This document shows positions 1 to 5,859 of a stretch of DNA of 6,112 nt, piece after piece. This DNA is from Actinomycetota bacterium (GTDB lineage Bacteria; Acidobacteriota; Blastocatellia; Chloracidobacteriales; Chloracidobacteriaceae), in NCBI GenBank assembly GCA_013298335.1, contig JAAFHI010000230.1, positions 1 to 6,112 on the forward strand. Direction: 5' to 3'. Numbering within the stretch: the first letter of the stretch is position 1; every line of letters begins with the position of its first letter. Below the pieces are notes generated by a model. That model did no database searches and was not told the origin of the DNA. It was given only the letters and a program-made list of their open reading frames with translations. A program made the position numbers and the translations under genes.

Positions 1-396
1 GCCCATTTGAATCTGGGAATTGCCCTTTTCCAACAGAACAAACTGACCAAGGCGATCAGTGAATTAAAGGAAGCCACCAGACTGTGTGACGACGAGAAAT
101 GCAAAAATATCGCCCATAACTATAGTGGCCTCGCGAATTGGGAGAACAAAAATTACAGCGATGCGGCGGACGATTTTCGCGAAGCATTCCGTCAAAACTC
201 GACCGATCTCACTCCCCGGGCGTTTTTGGGATTCATGCTCGTTTTGGATAACAAGAAAACCGAAGCAACGCCGATTTTGGATGAAGTGCTTGATGGAAAC
301 ATCCCTCAGGATCTGAAAGTCATCGTGAAAAAGGTGAAAAACGGTGAGATGCCACCGGCCACGGCAACCGATGCCGGTATTGGTCCCGGCCAATAA
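1..396 (+). CDS. TPR-repeat protein, C-terminal part (5' end outside window)
   Basis: The reading frame is open from base 1 and ends with TAA at 394-396, giving 131 visible residues; the true start lies upstream. The visible protein has TPR-like helical pairs, with signatures such as LNLGIALFQQNKLTKA, then NYSGLANWENKNYSDAADDF, then a less regular third unit. It ends in a Pro/Ala/Gly-rich tail, PPATATDAGIGPGQ. It aligns without gaps to the last 131 residues of the next gene (55 identities by hand count, about 42%), so the two are tandem paralogues. The missing N-terminus therefore probably also carries a membrane anchor, but that is inference. TPR domains mediate protein-protein contacts; no enzymatic motif is seen and the partner is unknown. 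The gap to the next gene is 55 bases with no clear terminator, so the two may be co-transcribed. Confidence 0.85.
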   Translation, partial: AHLNLGIALFQQNKLTKAISELKEATRLCDDEKCKNIAHNYSGLANWENKNYSDAADDFREAFRQNSTDLTPRAFLGFMLVLDNKKTEATPILDEVLDGNIPQDLKVIVKKVKNGEMPPATATDAGIGPGQ

Positions 397-440
397 AAAC
401 TCGTTAACTCACTGAGCATATTCAACTTGTTCAATTTAAA

Positions 441-447
441 GAAGGTG
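441..447 (+). promoter_or_regulatory. Ribosome binding site for the second TPR gene
   Basis: The sequence gaaggtg lies a few bases before the ATG at 452 (GAAGG core with 6-base spacing). It resembles a Shine-Dalgarno site and supports that start over any later in-frame ATG. Confidence 0.6.
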
Positions 448-451
448 AATC

Positions 452-1288
452 ATGGCTCGTTTAAATACCGCGGAAAGGCGAAACCCGAATACACGGGTTG
501 ACCCGTTGGCGCATGTATTCGAAATGCCGCCAACACCCCGTCGGGAAGCCCGGATCATGCCCAAGCCGGAATATCCGGTCTTGCAACTGGTCCCGCCCCA
601 ACCGGCCCCGGCCAAACCCGACCGGATACGGGATTTGCTGCTCCTTTCCATCGGCCTGCTGGTTGGCATGATCTTGGTCGCCGGGGTCATATTGGGATTA
701 CTTCTCGCTTATTTTTTCACCACTCCAACAACGATTCCGACGTCCGGCCCGGTTCGCCCACCCGTCGTCAGACCGGGAATTCTGGTTGAAGGAGCCCACC
801 AGGAAGGTCTGGATCTCCTTCAAAACAAAAGGTATGTCGAGGCGGAGGCAAAGTTTCGACGGGTACTGGAAATTGAACCGATTCATGCCGGGGCCAACCT
901 GAACCTGGGGATTTGCCTCTTTCACCAGAACAGATTCAATGAATCGACCATGCGGTTCGACCAGGCCATCGAAAGTACCCGGGACCTCCAAATGCGGAAC
1001 GCTGCCTGGAACTACAAGGGCCTTATCGAATGGGAAAAACAGAACTACGAAATGGCGGCCTGGAATTTCGGTAAGGCGGTGAATCTCTCTCCCAAAGACT
1101 ATACCTCGCTGGCTTTTGAGGGTTTCATGCTCGACCTGGCGGGACATGAATCCGAAGCGCAGGACATCTATCGCAAGGTTCTGAATGAAAGTCCGGACAG
1201 TTTTCTGAAGGACGTGGTCAGGCAAGTTCAGCAGGGCTCAAAACCACCTTCAACCGCTTCAAATGCCGGGGTCGGCCCCGGTCAATAA
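452..1288 (+). CDS. Membrane-anchored TPR-repeat protein
   Basis: A 278-residue protein in three parts. Residues 1-60 are polar and rich in Pro and Arg. Residues 61-89 form one strongly hydrophobic segment (DLLLLSIGLLVGMILVAG and on). A Pro/Thr-rich linker (about 90-110) leads to a TPR domain at about 112-250. Arg58 and Arg60 just before the membrane segment suggest an N-in, C-out topology, putting the TPR domain outside the cytoplasm; this is inferred from the positive-inside rule. The TPR units are roughly 113-146, 147-180, 184-214 and 217-249, and the first is the most canonical (EGLDLLQNKRYVEAEAKFRRVLEIEP). The protein ends in PPSTASNAGVGPGQ, a tail shared with its upstream paralogue. No catalytic motif is visible. 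It is probably an envelope scaffold or adaptor with unknown partner. The start is supported by a GAAGG site upstream. Confidence 0.85.
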   Translation: MARLNTAERRNPNTRVDPLAHVFEMPPTPRREARIMPKPEYPVLQLVPPQPAPAKPDRIRDLLLLSIGLLVGMILVAGVILGLLLAYFFTTPTTIPTSGPVRPPVVRPGILVEGAHQEGLDLLQNKRYVEAEAKFRRVLEIEPIHAGANLNLGICLFHQNRFNESTMRFDQAIESTRDLQMRNAAWNYKGLIEWEKQNYEMAAWNFGKAVNLSPKDYTSLAFEGFMLDLAGHESEAQDIYRKVLNESPDSFLKDVVRQVQQGSKPPSTASNAGVGPGQ

Positions 1289-1298
1289 CCGTTTTTTC

Positions 1299-1404
1299 GA
1301 TTTTCGATTGAAGATTTCCGATTTTTTCCAATACCCTGTCGTTTCAACCGACCCCTTCGAAATCGCTTGCCGAAATCGAAAATCAGAAATCTTCAATCAA
1401 AATC
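1299..1404. repeat. Long inverted repeat between TPR gene and pyrC
   Basis: The left arm at 1299-1325 (gattttcgattgaagatttc...) and the right arm at 1379-1404 are reverse complements over about 26-27 bases, with one mismatch and one single-base indel. They are separated by 53 bases. The left arm begins 10 bases after the TAA of the TPR gene, and the right arm ends one base before the ATG of pyrC. Its AT-rich, low-complexity composition differs from the GC-rich genes on either side. I recognise the style as a dispersed intergenic repeat of the gattttcgattgaagat kind seen in several environmental bacterial phyla; I cannot confirm copy number here. If transcribed it could fold into a long hairpin, acting as a terminator-like structure or covering the pyrC start. 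Confidence 0.8.
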
Positions 1405-1405
1405 A

Positions 1406-2683
1406 ATGCCTCTCCTCATTCGTAACGGACGCCTCGTCGATCCCTCGCAAAACCTCGACCGCATCACCGATCTGCTGATTTCCGACGGCGTGATTTCAGC
1501 CATCGGGAACGCTCTCGACTTTCCGACCGACACGGAAGTCTTTGATGCAACTGGACTTGTCATTGCTCCTGGCTTCATCGACATCCACGTACACCTGCGT
1601 GAACCGGGTTTTACTTCAAAGGAAACCGTGGCCACCGGCACGCTTGCGGCGGCCCGGGGCGGCTTCACCGGCGTGTGCTGCATGGCCAACACGTCGCCGG
1701 TCAACGATTCCCCGCTCGTCACGCGCTTCATCCTCGACCGCGTCCGGGAATCGGCGGCGGTCCGGGTGTATCCCATCGGGGCGATTACCAAGGGTCTCGA
1801 AGGTCAGGTGATGGCCGAAATCGGCGGGATGGTCGAAGCCGGCGTGGTGGCCATTTCCGACGACGGGCACTCGGTTTCAAACGCTCAACTGATGCGCCGG
1901 GCGATGGAATACGCCGCCGATTTCGGCATTCCGGTCGTGGATCACTGTGAAAACAAGGAACTTGCGGCTGGCGGCGTTATCAACGAGGGGTACTACTCGA
2001 CGCTGCTCGGTCTGCGCGGAATGACCCGCGCAGCGGAAGAAGTCGATGTGGCCCGCGACATCGTGCTGGCGGAATTGACCGGAGCACACGTTCATATCGC
2101 CCATTTGAGTACCGCCGGTTCCCTCAAACTCGTCCGGCGGGCGCAAGCCGAAGAACTGAACGTCACCTGCGAAGTGACGCCCCACCACCTCGCGCTGACC
2201 GAGGATTTGACTGAGGGCTACAACCCGAACGCCAAAATGAACCCGCCGCTTCGGACCCAGGCGGACGTTGACGCGCTCCTCGAAGGCATCGCCGACGGGA
2301 CCATCGGGGCCATCGCCACCGACCACGCACCCCACACCGGTCTCGAAAAGGATCAGGTCCTTCCCCACTCGCCGTTCGGCATTATCGGCCTCGAATCGGC
2401 GGTCAGTCTGATGCTCGACCGACTTCACCGGACGAACGCCGTCAGCCTGCCGCGCATCGTGGAGCTGTTTTCGACCGGACCGGCGAAGTTGTTCAACCTT
2501 CCCGGCGGAACGTTGAAGATTGGCGCTCCCGCCGATATTACGGTCCTCGATGTCGAAAAAACCGTCTCGGTGGATGTTTCCGGGTGGGCCTCGAAAAGCC
2601 GCAATTCCCCGTTCGACAAGTGGGAACTGCGGGGTGCGCCGGTCGCGGTATTCATTGACGGGAAAGAAGTAAAAACAGCATGA
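1406..2683 (+). CDS. pyrC: Dihydroorotase, class I
   Basis: A 425-residue cytoplasmic amidohydrolase that interconverts N-carbamoyl-L-aspartate and dihydroorotate, the third step of de novo pyrimidine synthesis. The zinc-site residues expected for Bacillus/Aquifex-type enzymes are all present: His61 and His63 in DIHVHLREPG, Asp153 in ISDDG, His180 in VVDHCENK, His233 in IAHLS and Asp306 in ATDHAPH. The substrate-binding residues Arg65 and Asn95 (MANTSP) and the NPPLR segment at 279-283 are also there, so an active enzyme rather than a pyrC' pseudo-subunit is expected. Length is normal for the class. I chose the ATG at 1406 because family members start with a similar beta-strand (LLIRNGRLVDP). 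An upstream TTG at 1367 would add 13 residues encoded by the inverted repeat. No Shine-Dalgarno is visible before 1406. No pyrB, carA or carB lies next to it; the downstream gene overlaps its stop codon. Confidence 0.96.
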   Translation: MPLLIRNGRLVDPSQNLDRITDLLISDGVISAIGNALDFPTDTEVFDATGLVIAPGFIDIHVHLREPGFTSKETVATGTLAAARGGFTGVCCMANTSPVNDSPLVTRFILDRVRESAAVRVYPIGAITKGLEGQVMAEIGGMVEAGVVAISDDGHSVSNAQLMRRAMEYAADFGIPVVDHCENKELAAGGVINEGYYSTLLGLRGMTRAAEEVDVARDIVLAELTGAHVHIAHLSTAGSLKLVRRAQAEELNVTCEVTPHHLALTEDLTEGYNPNAKMNPPLRTQADVDALLEGIADGTIGAIATDHAPHTGLEKDQVLPHSPFGIIGLESAVSLMLDRLHRTNAVSLPRIVELFSTGPAKLFNLPGGTLKIGAPADITVLDVEKTVSVDVSGWASKSRNSPFDKWELRGAPVAVFIDGKEVKTA

Positions 2684-4950
2684 AACGCAAAGACGCAAAG
2701 ACCCAAAGACGCAAAGAATATTCAATCCTCGATTTTTTTCCTTGCGCCCTTGCGCCTTTGCGCCTTTGCGCTTTGATTGTTGTTTTGACGATCCTACCGG
2801 TCGCCGTACCAGCTCAGGACATCCCCAAATCCACCATCCCGCCCACGCTGGTCAGGACCAATTCCGCCCAGCGCGCCTACGCCCGGTTGCTTCAACTCGA
2901 AGACCAGCGCAATTACAGCGAAGCGGAGTTGAAGATTTTTCTTCATTCACCGAATGCCCGCGTCCGGCGGCGGGCCTGTCTCGCGGTCGGTCGGATTGGC
3001 GATGAACGCGGCGCGGACAGCCTGGTCGAACGCCTCAACGACGACGGAAATCCGCGCGTCCGGGCGCTGGCCGCCTTCGGGCTGGGCGAAATCGAAGCCC
3101 CGCGCGGGACCGAAGACCTGATGAAAGTGCTCAACCGGACGTCTGAAAACGCAGTCGTCCGGGGACGCTGCGCCGAAGCCCTCGGCAAAATTCTCGCCAA
3201 TCCGGTGAGCGTCAAAGCCCTTGGAGATCAACAGTTTGCAGATATTTTCAAGTCTCTTGTCGTAAATCTTCCGGATCCGTCCGCGAAAATCGAGGCCGGG
3301 AGCGATGCCGAACTTTTCGCCAATCTGACGGTGACGGCGCTTTTGCGTGTCCGCAAACCGGCGACCATTCCGGCGCTGATCAAGGTGCTCAAGTCACCCA
3401 ACGCCTCGGTTCGCTGGCATACGGGGAACGCTCTGGCCCGGACCACCGGGATTCCCAACAACCCCGAAGCGCAGGCCGCCATTCCGGCGTTGATTGCCGC
3501 GCTGGGAGATGAAAATCCAACGGTCCGGGCCAATATCGCCCGTGCCCTTCAACCGCTGAAGGCTCCGGCGGCCACGCCTGCGCTGGTGAAATTGCTGGGT
3601 GATACGGATGGGAACGTCCGGGTGAGTGCCGCCCGGGCACTTGGGGCCAGTGGCGATTCCGCCTCCATTCCCCCACTGATTGAAGTACTGGGCAAACAAA
3701 TCTCACTTCTGAAAGCCGTCCCCGCCGCCGAGCGTGCCACCTGGGACGGTCTGCCTTTCGCGCTGACGCTGGCTTCCGCTCTTGGGGACCTGAATGCCAC
3801 GGATGCGCTTTCAATGTTGAAGGAACTTAGGGAACTCCCGACCGGCGACATCGGCGGAAATCCCGAAACCGAAGTGGCGGTCGCCAAACTCGATGCCAAC
3901 GCTTTCCTCGGCCTTCCACCCGCAAGCGAGGGGGAAAAACCGGCCACCCGGTTTCAGATTTCTTTCGACGGATGGCAAAGCATCGCGAATTTCTGCGCCG
4001 GGGCGGAAGCAATCCCGGTCGGCAACGCCGGTCTGGCCGCCTACCTCGGCGTACTGGCCGAAACCCCGAAACTCGATGCGCGCGCGCGGACAGCCCTCAT
4101 ACCGGCCTACGTCAAACACAACCCGACCAAGGCTTTACCGTTTCTTCTGGGCGAGTTGAAACATCCCGACGTGCTGGTTCGGGCGACCGCCGTCGGCCTG
4201 ATTGCCGAACAACCGAACAGCGACGAGGCGCTCAACGCCCTTATTGCCGCCCTTCCGGCGACCAAAAACGACGAGTTGAACGATGCCCGGCTGGCAATTC
4301 TCGATGCGCTCGCAAAGTACGACACACCCGCGGCCAAAACCGCCCTGCTTTCCGCCCTTCGCGATCCGGATTACCTGACCAGAAAAAAAGCGGGCGGCAT
4401 TCTCCTGAGCCGTCTCTCCCCCGCTGACCGGGAGAAGCAGGAGAGCGACATCCGGACCCGGATCGGCATCTGCCGGACGGGACGCGATGAAAAGTTTTAT
4501 CAACTGGTGGTCAAACGCTACGGACTGAACCCGCAGGCCATCCTTGAAACCACCAAAGGGGTGCTTCAGGTCGAACTTTTCCCGGAAGAAGCGCCGTTGA
4601 CGGTAGACAGCTTCGTTTCGCTGACCGAAAAGGGCTTTTTCAAGGACATCACCTTTCACCGGGTCGTTCCGAACTTCGTGGTTCAGGGCGGCGACCCGCG
4701 CGGCGACGGCAACGGCGGGCCGGGGTACCAGATTCGCTGCGAGATCAACGAAAAGCCCTACGACCGGGGTTCGATTGGGATGGCCCTGTCGGGCAAGGAT
4801 ACCGGCGGCAGCCAGTTTTTCTTCTGCCACTCGGCGCAACCGCACCTCGACGGCGGGTACACGGTTTTCGGGCGCGTCATCAACGGCCTCGACGTCATGG
4901 ACCGCCTTACCCGGGGCGACCGGATTCTCTCAATTGAAATCGTCCGGTAA
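2680..4950 (+). CDS. Secreted HEAT-repeat protein with C-terminal cyclophilin-type peptidyl-prolyl isomerase domain
   Basis: A 756-residue fusion. Residues 1-45 look like a signal peptide: a basic start (MKRKDAKTQRRKE), a hydrophobic stretch to about 43, and a likely signal peptidase I site after VPA (A45/Q46). HEAT/PBS-lyase-type helical repeats fill about 80-335 and 450-580 (for example PNARVRRRACLAVGRIGD and NPRVRALAAFGLGEIEAP), with a less regular segment near 340-440. Residues about 617-756 form a cyclophilin domain with FHRVVPNFVVQGGDP, GSQFFF and LDGGYTVFGRV. The catalytic Arg661 plus Phe666, Gln669 and Phe713 are kept; the positions of CypA Trp121 and His126 are His722 and Tyr727. It probably assists folding at proline bonds of exported clients bound by the HEAT solenoid; the client is unknown. 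The start overlaps the pyrC stop as ATGA, suggesting coupling. An in-frame TTG at 2758 would also give a signal peptide, so the start is uncertain. Confidence 0.9.
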   Translation: MKRKDAKTQRRKEYSILDFFPCALAPLRLCALIVVLTILPVAVPAQDIPKSTIPPTLVRTNSAQRAYARLLQLEDQRNYSEAELKIFLHSPNARVRRRACLAVGRIGDERGADSLVERLNDDGNPRVRALAAFGLGEIEAPRGTEDLMKVLNRTSENAVVRGRCAEALGKILANPVSVKALGDQQFADIFKSLVVNLPDPSAKIEAGSDAELFANLTVTALLRVRKPATIPALIKVLKSPNASVRWHTGNALARTTGIPNNPEAQAAIPALIAALGDENPTVRANIARALQPLKAPAATPALVKLLGDTDGNVRVSAARALGASGDSASIPPLIEVLGKQISLLKAVPAAERATWDGLPFALTLASALGDLNATDALSMLKELRELPTGDIGGNPETEVAVAKLDANAFLGLPPASEGEKPATRFQISFDGWQSIANFCAGAEAIPVGNAGLAAYLGVLAETPKLDARARTALIPAYVKHNPTKALPFLLGELKHPDVLVRATAVGLIAEQPNSDEALNALIAALPATKNDELNDARLAILDALAKYDTPAAKTALLSALRDPDYLTRKKAGGILLSRLSPADREKQESDIRTRIGICRTGRDEKFYQLVVKRYGLNPQAILETTKGVLQVELFPEEAPLTVDSFVSLTEKGFFKDITFHRVVPNFVVQGGDPRGDGNGGPGYQIRCEINEKPYDRGSIGMALSGKDTGGSQFFFCHSAQPHLDGGYTVFGRVINGLDVMDRLTRGDRILSIEIVR
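2684..2775. repeat. Octamer-repeat inverted repeat overlapping a gene start
   Basis: The left arm (2684-2716) consists of period-8 units of the form acgcaaag, and the right arm (2740-2775) of units of the form tttgcgcc. The arms are imperfect reverse complements that pair well if G-T wobble is allowed, around an AT-rich loop of about 23 bases. This gcaaagac/ctttgcg pattern is a known kind of dispersed low-complexity repeat in several bacterial phyla. Here it lies wholly inside the 5' end of the HEAT-cyclophilin reading frame and encodes residues 2-32, including KDAKTQRRK and FPCALAPLRLCAL. Confidence 0.8.
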
Positions 4951-4961
4951 CCATTTCAATT
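4932..4961 (+). terminator. Possible weak stem-loop at the 3' end of the HEAT-cyclophilin gene
   Basis: aattgaaat (4932-4940) and atttcaatt (4953-4961) form a perfect 9-bp inverted repeat around a 12-base loop that contains the TAA stop. The stem is AT-rich and no uninterrupted T-run follows, only ctttgtg units, so it is a poor match to a classic intrinsic terminator. Its position between convergent genes is the main support. Confidence 0.25.
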
Positions 4962-4993
4962 CTTTGTGCCTTTGTGTCTTTGCGCCTTTGTGT
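4962..4993. repeat. Octamer repeat cluster (tttgtgcc/tttgcgcc units), single arm
   Basis: About four period-8 units (ctttgtgc, ctttgtgt, ctttgcgc, ctttgtgt) follow one another here. They belong to the same family as the right arm of the repeat at 2740-2775 and have the same orientation. No matching opposite arm is seen close by. It occupies most of the 51-base gap between the convergent genes. Confidence 0.7.
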
Positions 4994-5001
4994 TCAAAAA
5001 C

Positions 5002-5703
5002 TTACGTGAGCCGCTTCAGCGTCGAACGAACCTTGTCCGGAATCGGCAGTCTCAACTTTTTCTTCTGAACCGGACGGTCGAGCACGTACCGCGCGTGGGG
5101 AATCGTCGTCTGGGCGATGTCCTCGGGGGTCGTGTTCTTGGTTTCGATTTCCGGGGCGAAATCAATTCCGACCGCGAGGAAAAGGTGCTGAACAAACGCT
5201 GAGCAGAACATCGCGCGGTCACGTTCGAGGATGTTTTTCCGTTCCCGAAGACGATCTTCCTGGAGCGAAAGAAACGTCCCGAAGACTTCCCGGAGCGAAT
5301 ACTTCGTGTTGCTCGCGAGCAGGTTCAATCCCTCGGCCAGAACTTTGGTCGCCTGAGCCTCATCCAGCCCGAAATCAAGAATGGCGAGGCTCGTGAAGTA
5401 GCCGTCGTCGTGGTACTTGGTAATCCGGTTTTCCTGGACGCCGAGGCGGATGATCCGCCGGTGAATGTCCAGATCGGATTCCATGACCCAGTGGTGTCCG
5501 TCGTGGCGACGCCCCTGAAAAATGAACGCATGCCCCCACAAACTCCACGAGCCGTCGTCGCGCTGGTGACGCTGGGCGCGACGAATCATCTTTTCAATGA
5601 TGTGCGGCCCTCCGGCGAGCCCGATGCAGCCGGCTTTGGCGTGGCGTTCGAGAAATTCGGCGTTGGTGAGATTGTCGTACTCGACGACCGTAACCGTTGA
5701 CAT
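5002..5703 (-). CDS. Permuted papain-fold (YiiX/NlpC-P60-like) hydrolase, putative
   Basis: A 233-residue protein with no signal peptide or membrane segment, so probably cytoplasmic. The order of key motifs fits the circularly permuted papain-like fold (YiiX/YebB, LRAT-like group): an early CIGLAGGPHIIEKMIRRAQ segment resembling the GDI...I.RW region of that group, then His58 in LWGHAFIF, an acidic residue near Glu75 in WVMESDLDI, and finally Cys167 in RAMFCSAFVQHLFLAVGIDF. His before Cys is the permuted order, and CSAFVQ resembles the CSELV motif of such enzymes. Members act on amide, thioester or ester bonds of peptides or lipids; the substrate here is unknown. The ATG at 5703 was chosen because conserved-looking sequence starts right after it. 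An in-frame ATG at 5760 would add 19 residues. Neither has a clear Shine-Dalgarno. The gene is convergent with the HEAT-cyclophilin gene and divergent from the ABC ATPase. Confidence 0.72.
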   Translation of the reverse strand: MSTVTVVEYDNLTNAEFLERHAKAGCIGLAGGPHIIEKMIRRAQRHQRDDGSWSLWGHAFIFQGRRHDGHHWVMESDLDIHRRIIRLGVQENRITKYHDDGYFTSLAILDFGLDEAQATKVLAEGLNLLASNTKYSLREVFGTFLSLQEDRLRERKNILERDRAMFCSAFVQHLFLAVGIDFAPEIETKNTTPEDIAQTTIPHARYVLDRPVQKKKLRLPIPDKVRSTLKRLT

Positions 5704-5787
5704 GGCAGGGTAAACCGTTTCGATTGCAGTGTGTGTTGTGCGTTCCCGAACCTTACCCATCGTCGGTCCGGAAGAAAAGCGGCTTCC

Positions 5788-5815
5788 TTGACGGCCTTTC
5801 GATTGGGGCCGACAA
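5788..5815. promoter_or_regulatory. Imperfect inverted repeat overlapping the promoter, possible operator
   Basis: ttgacggcc (5788-5796) and ggccgacaa (5807-5815) are reverse complements at eight of nine positions, with a 10-base spacer. The repeat spans the proposed -35 to -10 interval, so a dimeric regulator bound here would be expected to block RNA polymerase. No regulator gene is visible in the window. It could also be a chance palindrome. Confidence 0.4.
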
Positions 5816-5816
5816 T
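5788..5816 (+). promoter_or_regulatory. Putative sigma70-type promoter for the ABC ATPase gene
   Basis: TTGACG (5788-5793, five of six to the consensus -35) is followed after exactly 17 bases by GACAAT (5811-5816, four of six to the -10, keeping its second A and final AAT). Transcription would begin some 35-40 bases before the ATG at 5860. This is a pattern match only; such matches occur by chance, but the position in a divergent gap is right. Confidence 0.45.
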
Positions 5817-5846
5817 TCAGGTGCAACCCCAGAATCAGCACCTTCC

Positions 5847-5852
5847 GAGAGG
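5847..5852 (+). promoter_or_regulatory. Ribosome binding site for the ABC ATPase gene
   Basis: GAGAGG sits seven bases before the ATG at 5860. It is the best Shine-Dalgarno-like site in the window and fixes that start. Confidence 0.65.
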
Positions 5853-5859
5853 TATCATC

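Noticed and set aside
1367..1405. Upstream TTG start for pyrC
   Set aside because: The 13 extra residues would be encoded by the inverted repeat, and dihydroorotases begin at the MPLLIRNGRL-like strand.
1877..2725. Long open frame on the minus strand opposite pyrC (282 codons)
   Set aside because: It is antisense to a dihydroorotase with all catalytic residues present, has a composition typical of GC-rich shadow frames (many Arg and Gly), and shows no recognisable domain.
2684..2775. CRISPR array or iteron-type origin suggested by period-8 repeats
   Set aside because: The units are contiguous 8-mers with no spacers, form inverted arms, and recur as a simple cluster at 4962-4993. There is no cas gene, replication gene or DnaA-box pattern nearby.
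4135..4845. Minus-strand open frame of 236 codons opposite the HEAT-cyclophilin gene
   Set aside because: It lies fully within a well-supported coding region on the other strand, and its translation shows no family motif.
5410..5700. Plus-strand open frame of 96 codons
   Set aside because: It is the reverse-strand shadow of the minus-strand hydrolase gene, with no ribosome binding site or domain.
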